Positions 6,720 through 11,690 of a stretch of DNA of 12,482 nt are shown here, one piece after another (the first letter of the stretch is position 1; each line of letters opens with the position of its first letter). Origin of the DNA: Pavlovales sp. CCMP2436 (taxonomy: Eukaryota; Haptophyta; Pavlovophyceae; Pavlovales); the NCBI GenBank assembly GCA_026770615.1, contig MU631521.1:20120-32601 (forward strand), given 5' to 3'. Under the pieces are notes generated by a model, which was not told where the DNA came from, made no database searches, and saw nothing but the letters and a program-made list of their open reading frames with translations. The translations under genes and the position numbers were made by a program.

Positions 6720-7631
6720 GTCGGCGGCGAGTGTGTCAGCACTGAGTTCGTCAGCAGCGAGCGCTTACGCGGCGAGCACGGCAGCGGGTAGCACGTCGTA
6801 GGCGAGCGCGTAAGCGGCGAGCGCAGCATCACCGAGCGCGTCAGCGGCGAGCGCGTCAGCGGCGAGTGCGGCAGCGGGTAACACGTCGTAGGCGAGTGCG
6901 TCAGCGGCGAGCGTGGCGGCGGAATACGCGTCGGCACCGAGTGCGTCAGCAGCGAGCGTGGCAGTGGCAAGCGCGTCAGCACCGAGTGCGTCAGCGGCGA
7001 GCGTGTTAGTGGCGAGCGCGTCAGCGGCTAGCGCGGGAGCGGGTAGTACGAGCGGCACGCGCGTCAGCACCGAGTGCGACAGCGGCGAGCGTGACAGCGG
7101 AAAGCGCGTCAGCACCGAGTGCGTCAGCAGCGAGCGCGGCAGCGGGTAGCCCGGCGCATCAACGGCGAGCGCGGAAGTGGGTAGCACCTCAGCGGCGCGC
7201 GCGTCAGCACCGAGTGCGTCAGCGGCGAGCGCGTCAGCACCGAGTGCGTCAGCGGCGAGCGCGTCAGCGGGTAGCACGTCAGCACCGAGTGCGACAGCGT
7301 CGAGAGTGGTAGCTGCAAACGCGTCAACACCGAGTGCGTCAGCGGCGAGCGCGGAAGCGGGTAGCACGTCAGCGGCACGCGCGTCAGCACCGAGTACGTC
7401 AACGGCGAGCGCGGCAGCGGGTAGCACGTCAGCGGCACGCGCGTCAGCACCGAGTGCGTCAGGAGAGAGCGTGGCAGCGGCGAGCGCGTCAGCGGCGAGC
7501 GCGTCAGCGGCGAGCGCGTCAGCGGGTAGCACGTCGTAGGCGAGTGCGTCAGCGGCGAGCGCAGCAGCGGGTAGCACGTCAGCGGCACGTGCGACAGCAC
7601 CGAGTGCGTCAGCGGCGAGCGCGGCAGCGGT
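6720..7631. repeat. 15-bp-unit domain with 60-bp super-unit
   Basis: 15-mers of types gcgtcagcaccgagt, gcgtcagcggcgagc and gcagcgggtagcacg are arranged in recurring sets of four (60 bp), clearest at 7345-7464 and again near 7560-7620. In the plus frame it would encode ASAPS/ASAAS/AGSTS units. In the minus frame it gives repeated ADALA/ADALG units, which do not match the pentapeptide-repeat consensus A-[DN]-L-x-x. Confidence 0.85.
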
Positions 7632-7663
7632 ATAAAAGTACAAGTTCCATTAATCGATGTAGC
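7632..7663 (+). repeat. Fragment of the duplicated segment at the satellite's right edge
   Basis: ataaaagtacaagttccatt followed by aatcgatgtagc matches the hairpin region of copy B (8867-8898) apart from a few bases. The satellite therefore ends directly in sequence of the copy A/B family. Confidence 0.8.
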
Positions 7664-7670
7664 AGCGGCA

Positions 7671-7707
7671 GAGGTTGGTGGTGAACTCGTAGCGAATGCC
7701 ACAGGCT
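7671..7707 (+). repeat. 37-bp direct repeat, copy 2
   Basis: gaggttggtggtgaactcgt onward matches 2119-2155 with about four mismatches, same orientation. Confidence 0.75.
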
Positions 7708-7722
7708 CCCAAGTTAAGGAAA

Positions 7723-7867
7723 GGATTATTGAGTCACCCTGTCCGGCCGGCTAGAGACCCCTCGTTGAGAATTGTGGCCGGGGGAAGGAGATAGCAGCCG
7801 CCCCCGTGAAAAGGGGCTGGTTCGGCGAGCTGCGCACACAGCGCACGTCATTCTAATGTTATACCAT
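7723..7867 (-). repeat. Right arm of 145-bp inverted repeat
   Basis: Reverse complement of 1446-1590, no gaps, about six mismatches by eye. The same 41-codon frame is open on the minus strand (ATG 7851-7849, TAA 7728-7726). It differs from the left arm's translation at three residues and has two silent changes. Its outer edge lies 72 bases from the PUS1-like splice donor, inside the presumed intron. Confidence 0.93.
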
Positions 7868-7880
7868 GTACAAGGACTTT

Positions 7881-7911
7881 CACACCACACACACACAGAC
7901 ACACACACACA
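7881..7911. repeat. (CA)n microsatellite
   Basis: An imperfect CA run with one internal aga interruption, located in the presumed first intron of the PUS1-like gene. Confidence 0.9.
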
Positions 7912-7933
7912 TCGTTAGTTAGGGTAGAGGCCA

Positions 7934-7939
7934 ACGTAC
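7934..7939 (-). other. 5' splice donor (GTACGT)
   Basis: On the minus strand the exon ends ...GAC AAG and is followed by GTACGT. The cut falls exactly between the RTDK codons and the Gly-Val that this family has next, leaving the intron in phase 0. Confidence 0.75.
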
Positions 7940-8335
7940 CTTGTCCGTCCGCGCGCAGCGGCACCACCAGAGGGCTTGCAAGTCAGCAACAAGCACCGGC
8001 GCGACGAACCCGGCAGCCACCGCCGCCTCGACCAGCTCGTCCTCGACCGCGCGCACGTTTGAGTTGCGCTGCAGCCCATGGTAGCCCGCCCCCGAGTAGG
8101 CGACGATCATCGCGACCTTCCGCTTGGCCTTGCGGCTCTCGCGCGGCGGCTCTGCGGCGGGCGCGGCGGTGGGCTTTGCGTCGGACACGGCGAGCGCACT
8201 CCCACCCTCCGCAGCAACGGCAGCGGCGGACACGGCCACCGAGGGCGGCGGCGCGCTTCGCTTCGCCTCGGGCGTGGCCGGCTCTGCGCCCGTGGCAGCC
8301 GCCAGCGGCCGCTTCTGGATCGTCTCCGCGTCCAT
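7940..8335 (-). CDS. PUS1: tRNA pseudouridine synthase, PUS1/TruA family, first exon
   Basis: The family converts uridine to pseudouridine in tRNA (eukaryotic PUS1 mainly at positions 27/28 and also in other RNAs, in nucleus or mitochondria). I start at the ATG at 8335-8333 (context AAGATGG, starting MDAETIQKRP); an upstream in-frame start at 8419 would add 28 unlike residues. Residues 1 to about 68 are an Ala/Pro/Lys-rich, low-complexity extension with a basic patch RESRKAKRK. The catalytic fold then begins: KVAMIVAYSGAGYHGLQRN (PUS1-like K-V-A-x-x-x-x-Y-x-G-x-G-Y-x-G-x-Q-x-N), VRAVEDELVEAAVAAGFV, and CRCARTDK, where the Asp of RTDK is the catalytic nucleophile. The exon is 396 bases, 132 whole codons, and ends at a GT donor. 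No downstream exon is seen leftward; the long inverted repeat and satellite lie there. Either the intron is very long or this is an orphan exon. Confidence 0.8.
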
Positions 8336-8510
8336 CTTGGCGTGGCGGGCGGCTTGATTTGAAAATGCGCTTACACAATCAAAACATGAATTCTTCTGTG
8401 CACTTCCACAACAAAACACTACGTTTCCGTGCTATTTAATCAAATATATTAGATATATCCTTAACGGCTCGCCCGCTCGGGCCATTGCTCATGTATCTCC
8501 TCCCCCCCCT
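8336..8510. other. Upstream region of the PUS1-like exon
   Basis: AT-rich stretch (8358-8460) followed by C-rich tracts, in the position of the promoter and 5' UTR of the minus-strand gene. A TATATTAGATATATCC segment (8445-8460) lies about 110-125 bases upstream of the start codon; calling it a TATA element would be a guess. Confidence 0.3.
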
Positions 8511-8587
8511 CCGACTTTCTGGTGCAACTGACTGTGCAGCAGAAGAGGGATTCTTTGTCGAAGGAATTCATCTTGGCGACGCCCAGC
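8511..8587 (+). repeat. Leader block, copy 3 (variant)
   Basis: Same block as 4426-4498 and 8901-8975 but with an extra actg and several substitutions. Its longer version keeps a frame reading VQQKRDSLSKEFILATPSV straight into the following duplicated segment (open 8522-8716). Confidence 0.8.
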
Positions 8588-8633
8588 GTGAAGAGCGACG
8601 AGTTCTTTCGCCACGGCGAGCGAGAGCGAGCTT

Positions 8634-8852
8634 ATGGCGAACGACGAGTACTTTGCGCGACGGCTAGCGACGAGCGGCTGCGCGGCGAGCTCGCTTGCCG
8701 AACGAAGCGCGGCTAGGCGGCGAGTAGTGCGAATCGTCGCGGGAGAGCGACTGAAGAGCGACGAGCTCCTGCGAGACGGCTAGCAGCTGCGAAATTGGCT
8801 GCGAGCGTTGACGAGCGAACTCGACGTTGTTGACGAAATCTTGCAAGGCTAA
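8634..8852 (+). pseudogene. Copy-B version of the 66-residue ORF, interrupted
   Basis: ATG 8634 leads the same frame as 3978-4178, but the 18-bp insertion (gacggctagcagctgcga) brings TAG at 8781-8783 after 49 codons. Since 18 is a multiple of three, the frame resumes and reaches the equivalent TAA at 8850-8852. The inserted bases resemble the nearby gcgacggctagcgacg, suggesting local slippage or templated copying. Whether either copy was ever a gene is unknown. Confidence 0.25.
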
Positions 8853-8853
8853 A

Positions 8854-8892
8854 CGATTAATGGAACAATAAAAGTGCTTGTTCCATTAATCG
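8854..8892. repeat. Perfect hairpin, 15-bp arms, 9-nt loop
   Basis: cgattaatggaacaa pairs with ttgttccattaatcg around taaaagtgc. In copy A the left arm is intact (4180-4194), but the right arm is split after ttccatt by the 197-bp insert. Confidence 0.85.
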
Positions 8893-9103
8893 ATGTAGCC
8901 TTCCGGACTTTCTGATGCAACTGTGCAGCAGAAGAGGAATTCTTTGTCGAAGGAATTCATCTTGGCGACGCCCAGTGTGGCTGCCGTCGTCCGGTAGTCG
9001 CCGACCCATCGGAATGGCGCGGCGACCGAGCGCGTGCATGTGGGAATGACCTAACGTCTCCTCACCATCGACATATTCAGTTATTACTGCGCAATAACAA
9101 CAC

Positions 9104-9201
9104 GTATTAGTGGATCGGCAGTGTGAAAAATTCGATTTATTTCTTGCAGCAGAAATGTCGCCTTTTGCTGTAAGGGGGGGGGTTATTCAACCATGACGCG
9201 C
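9104..9201. other. AT-rich spacer with a G9 run
   Basis: It includes a run of nine G at 9174-9182. No gene is seen. Confidence 0.5.
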
Positions 9202-9345
9202 TTATGATATTCGTGGATTCAAGCTGACGTCTTACTCAACTGTCCTGCCACTATTGGATTAATCATTATATTATAAGCCGATGACTGAACAACACCTGTT
9301 GAACCATGCTGAGCCGCTAATATTATTTTAATATATATATATATA
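9202..9345 (+). mobile_element. (TA)n-tailed module, most complete copy
   Basis: It begins ttatgatattcgtggattca, passes aagctgacgtc and atgactgaacaacacctgtt gaaccatgctgagccgct, and ends in an AT-rich then (TA)n tail (9330-9345). The central 9282-9319 part is shared with 2025-2083 and 11308-11363 (both opposite orientation), and the first about 40 bases with the arms of the palindrome at 10417-10501. The tail and dispersed copies fit a short retroposon. No clear target duplication or Pol III boxes were found. Confidence 0.55.
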
Positions 9346-9398
9346 TCTATAATATAATACCATAATCGTTTTGTAGTCGTTTCATCAACCGCCTCAAA

Positions 9399-9694
9399 AT
9401 GCCGCGCGACGCGCAGGGGCAGGCCGTGGCTGCGCCGAGAAGCACTCCAGCCGCGGCGTGCAGGGATTCGCCGACAGGTCCCAGATCATCGAGAAGCACA
9501 GCGGCCGCGCCGTGCAGGGATTCGCCGACATGTCCCAGATCACCGAGAAGGCCAACTCCGTCGACGCCTCCTTTGAGTCCATCGAGAAGGCGGCCGGTGG
9601 CTTCGGCGACGCCGTCTTTAAACCCATCGAGAAAGTGCAGACCCTCATCTCCAACCTCGCGGTTGACTTCATGCACACTGACGTTGGCATGTAA
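9399..9694 (+). pseudogene. Unrecognised coding fragment with 18-residue tandem repeat
   Basis: The plus frame containing 9437-9694 is strongly G/C-ending at third positions (gag aag gcc aac tcc gtc gac gcc), and a 54-bp unit repeats at 9436-9489 and 9490-9543, encoding VQGFAD[RM]SQI[IT]EKHSxR. It continues with IEK-spaced helical sequence (SIEKAAGGFGDAVFKPIEKV) and ends in TAA at 9692-9694. The likely start ATG (9399, context caaaATGccg, MPRDAQGQAVAA) is in another frame; a 2-bp difference in the gcgc near 9432-9435 would account for the shift. The product would be a short, mostly helical, amphipathic protein of unknown family. The codon-aligned minus frame (9799-9347) is a shadow. A start-less internal exon is the alternative to a frameshifted gene. 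Confidence 0.4.
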
Positions 9695-9955
9695 CTCGCG
9701 TGCCTCCTTCATCCACGAGATGTCACGGCCCGATCGGCGCAGGGCACCGATCTCTTCCCATCCCATCACAATCATGAACGCCTGCAGCGCCACGCGCACG
9801 GTCCGCTCGCGCCGCTACGGAGCGATGCCATGCCGCTATCTCCCTCGCTGTGCGTCATCATTGCTTCATAATGGTGGTTGCGTCAGACGCACGCAAGCGA
9901 GACCTCCGGCGATATGCCGGCTAGACAGACGGACCCCTGTGACGGATCAGCCGCT

Positions 9956-10107
9956 GATTCAACGATGTACTTTTTGCAGTGGTGGTCATGCAGCTCAGGC
10001 GCAGCTAAAGACCTGCCGGAACGGCGGATTCACCTGCGAAAGTGACGCCGTTATGAACCGGCGACGACGAGAGGACTCGAGCGGAATAAATTGTATATAT
10101 ATATAAA
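9956..10107 (+). mobile_element. Diverged relative of the 197-bp SINE-like element
   Basis: From gattcaacgatg through a T5 run, cagtggtggtc, acctgc, ggcggattcac, gcga-agtgacg, atgaaccg and gcggaataaatt, this parallels 4257-4402 in order and orientation and ends in (TA)n at 10093-10104. The 3' third (10030-10092) is the best conserved. The AATAAA is at 10085-10090. The 5' limit is uncertain. Confidence 0.55.
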
Positions 10108-10117
10108 GTTCGCGCTG

Positions 10118-10369
10118 ATGGGCGTGAGTCCGATGGAGGCGGCCGCGCGCATCAAGAAGCAGCTCATCGACACGATCGGTACGATCGCGGCACGCGGCCA
10201 TGTGCAGCTGCTACTCGCGCGCTTGAGCGCGCTGGCCCCGATCGCTGCCCAGCGTGGGAACACGACAAACAGCAACCAGCAGATCATCTCCCTAAACGCC
10301 CTTGCCCGGGCACACTACCGGAGATCCATCAGCACGCGCGGTGGCGCCCAAGCCAGCGCAGCCGACTAA
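10118..10369 (+). CDS. Hypothetical 83-residue protein
   Basis: ATG 10118 to TAA 10367-10369. Third positions are mostly G or C (gcg gcc gcg cgc atc aag aag cag ctc atc gac), as expected of local coding DNA. The translation (MGVSPMEAAARIKKQLIDTI then GTIAARGHVQLLLARLSALA) suggests two amphipathic helices followed by a Ser/Ala/Arg-rich tail ending GGAQASAAD. No family is recognised. It starts just after the (TA)n end of the repeat at 9956-10107, so that insertion may have cut off an upstream part or supplied the leader. An exon of a longer gene remains possible, with the preceding ag at 10107-10108 as acceptor. Confidence 0.35.
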   Translation: MGVSPMEAAARIKKQLIDTIGTIAARGHVQLLLARLSALAPIAAQRGNTTNSNQQIISLNALARAHYRRSISTRGGAQASAAD

Positions 10370-10416
10370 GGCACGCAGCAGGCAATGGGCGACGCAGCGC
10401 TCAGACCAGCACAACA

Positions 10417-10501
10417 TTCAGAACAGTCAGACGCCAGCTTGAATCCCTATCATACATAATATTTATGATAGGGATTCAAGCTGGCGTCTGACTGTTCTGA
10501 A
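10417..10501. repeat. Perfect palindrome, 38-bp arms, 9-nt loop
   Basis: Left arm 10417-10454 starts ttcagaacagtcagacgcca; right arm 10464-10501 is its exact reverse complement; the loop is cataatatt. Part of the right arm (ttatgata, ggattcaagct, gcgtct) matches the start of the repeat module at 9202-9230, so the palindrome looks like a fold-back of that module's 5' end. Confidence 0.95.
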
Positions 10502-10637
10502 AGTTATAATCGATTAAAGACTATTTAATACACACCGTGCCGCGATTGGCGTGCTCCTGAGCTGAGGCTTGGAGGGTAGAGTCTAAAGGGGCAAAGAAAG
10601 GGCCTCGACCCGTCGAAACCTTCTCAATATTAATAAC

Positions 10638-10844
10638 TCATGCAAAAGCTGACAAATCAAATACATAATTTAAAGAAATAAATATCTTTATCGAATAGAT
10701 TTTCTTAGGGCCCCAACCGTCGGCGCCTTTGTGTGACACCTGCTTTGCTGCCTGCGCCTGCTTTGCCGCGCCTGCTTCGCCGCCTGAGGCCGCCTGCTTC
10801 ACCGCCTGCGTCTCCGGCCTCAGCCGCGCCGCGACCTTGGCCAT
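10638..10844 (-). CDS. Weak 68-residue ORF, Ala/Gln/Lys-rich N-terminus
   Basis: The minus-strand ATG at 10844-10842 opens a frame to a stop at 10640-10638. The first 45 residues are basic and Ala/Gln/Lys-rich with an imperfect repeat (AVKQAASGGEAGAAKQAQAA, then KQV). The last 20 come from AT-rich DNA (KIYSIKIFISLNYVF) and look non-coding. If real, the true exon would end near the GC/AT transition (about 10710). No family is recognised, and low-complexity repeats of this kind arise by chance in GC-rich DNA. Confidence 0.18.
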   Translation of the reverse strand: MAKVAARLRPETQAVKQAASGGEAGAAKQAQAAKQVSHKGADGWGPKKIYSIKIFISLNYVFDLSAFA

Positions 10845-10898
10845 GCAGCCGTGAACCGGAGGCTGCGTGCTGGCCCCAGGCAGGGCAGCGTCGACCTG

Positions 10899-10932
10899 TT
10901 AGCTAGTTAATTAATTAGTTAGTTAGTTAGTA
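10899..10932. repeat. (AGTT)n-like microsatellite
   Basis: ttagctagttaattaatt passes into agttagttagttagta. An imperfect tetranucleotide run. Confidence 0.9.
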
Positions 10933-11275
10933 TGGCCCTTCAACACACCCGCAAACGCCCTAGGCGTTAAGGAAGATGGCTATTTTGATTTCTGCTGTGG
11001 GAGGGGGCGTTCAGCCCCCCATGGGTAGCAATCAGCCTTGACAAAGATGGCTACACTGTGTGTGTGCTCGTGTGTGTGTAAATATCTAGGTTAACGTCTT
11101 TCCCCTGACAGGTCTCCACCGGACCCAAGCGTTGAGAGACACTCGAGCCAAGGGACCTTTGCAGAGCAAACGGATGCCGTCCACACTGCTGAATATCCCT
11201 GTGAAGAGGGACAGGCGGGAGACATTGCCAGTGCCCCCCCAATGTATATACACGTATGTATATATATATATATAT

Positions 11276-11363
11276 AGCGGCTTAGCAGTTGTGTATATAT
11301 ATATATTAGCGGCTCAGCATGGTTCAACAGGTGTTGTTCAGTCACTGGCTTGGTCGACGTCAG
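11276..11363 (-). repeat. (TA)n-tailed module, copy 3 plus a partial copy
   Basis: agcggctcagcatggttcaa (11308-11327), caggtgttgttcagtcactg and a GACGTCAG end match the module at 2025-2083. A truncated copy (agcggcttagcag, 11276-11288) lies just before it. Both are preceded by (TA)n. The pair looks like an element inserted next to an earlier one, or slippage of the tail with the last bases of the element. Confidence 0.7.
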
Positions 11364-11404
11364 GCTGAGATACTGTACCGCCAGCCAGAACCCCCCTTCA
11401 TTAC

Positions 11405-11425
11405 TATATATATATATATATATAT
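11405..11425. repeat. (TA)n tract at the 5' limit of the ankyrin fragment
   Basis: A 21-base TA run directly upstream of the first coding-like codons of the ankyrin-type fragment. It may mark the junction where upstream gene sequence was lost. Confidence 0.85.
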
Positions 11426-11428
11426 GTA

Positions 11429-11690
11429 GAGCTGCAGGTCGTGCTTATCGGGGACGTAGACCAGGTCCTTCGCCTCGATCACGTAGATGAGCTGGCCCGC
11501 GTAGAACTCGCCGCGGGTGCACGCGTGGAGCAGGCCGAGGATGGGGGACTGACGCCGCTCATGGGTGCCACATTCAGCGGAAACAGCGAAGTGCTCAAGC
11601 TCCTGCTCGATGCGGGCGCCGACGCGAATCACGTCGACAACGATACTCCCGCAATCCTCCTGAGCACCACGTTCGTCTTGGAGGATTTGC
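11429..11690 (+). pseudogene. Ankyrin-repeat fragment
   Basis: The plus frame from about 11429 reads VLIGDVDQVLRLDHVDELAR, then VELAAGARVEQAEDGGLTPL, then MGATFSGNSEVLKLLLDAGA and DANHVDNDTPAIL. This fits ankyrin repeats: x-G-x-TPL-x-x-A-x-x-x-G-x-x-x-V-x-x-LL-x-x-GAD-x-x. One full and parts of two others are present. Ankyrin repeats bind protein partners. There is no ATG at the front (it starts beside a TA run), and after about 11680 the frame becomes Arg-rich and stops at 11756-11758, while the helicase-like frame takes over in a different register. Whether ankyrin and helicase parts belonged to one gene is unknown. The codon-aligned minus frame 11899-11360 is a shadow. Confidence 0.7.

Larger units (their letters stand above)
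4667..7631. repeat. GC-rich minisatellite block, about 3 kb
   Basis: The whole block is degenerate tandem repeats with strong strand asymmetry (G-rich on the plus strand, built on ggcggcgagcgg). The left half has units of about 24 bp (for example agcccggcggcgagcggagc plus gcgt/gcga), clearest at 5020-5360. The right half has 15-bp units alternating gcgtcagcaccgagt and gcgtcagcggcgagc. Both periods are multiples of three, which keeps several frames open on both strands: 120 codons at 7177-7539 plus, 242 codons at 5026-5754 minus, 292 codons at 6765-7643 minus. The translations are simple Ala/Ser/Arg/Pro/Leu repeats, open in competing frames, so I call satellite rather than gene. Confidence 0.92.
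8588..9103 (+). repeat. Segmental duplication copy B (empty site)
   Basis: Direct counterpart of 3932-4626. It lacks the 197-bp insert at 8887/8888 and carries an 18-bp insertion near 8776-8793 that introduces a TAG into the 66-codon frame. It preserves the full hairpin at 8854-8892. Confidence 0.95.
10502..11425. other. Intergenic stretch with microsatellites; no firm gene
   Basis: AT-rich at both ends, GC-rich near 10700-10900. It contains a tetranucleotide run (10899-10932), a TG run (11057-11080), a small stem gggggc/gccccc near 11011-11028, the phrase aagatggcta twice (10972, 11044), a C-run near 11233-11240, and three (TA)n tracts. Only one weak minus-strand ORF is worth noting and is listed separately. 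Confidence 0.5.

Noticed and set aside
4667..7631. CRISPR array
   Set aside because: The units are contiguous degenerate repeats without unique spacers of uniform length, and the context is eukaryotic.
6765..7643. 292-codon minus-strand ORF, Ala/Asp/Leu repeats, as a repeat-protein gene
   Set aside because: It is a by-product of a 15-bp satellite; other frames on both strands are also open, no unique sequence flanks the repeats, and the ADALA unit does not match the pentapeptide-repeat consensus.
8010..8439. Plus-strand ORFs over the PUS1-like exon (8059-8439, 8078-8362, 8124-8357)
   Set aside because: They are shadows of the minus-strand exon, which has catalytic and fold motifs plus a splice donor.
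9347..9799. 150-codon minus-strand ORF with Gly/Leu repeats
   Set aside because: It is the codon-aligned shadow of the GC3-biased plus frame, starting at GTG.
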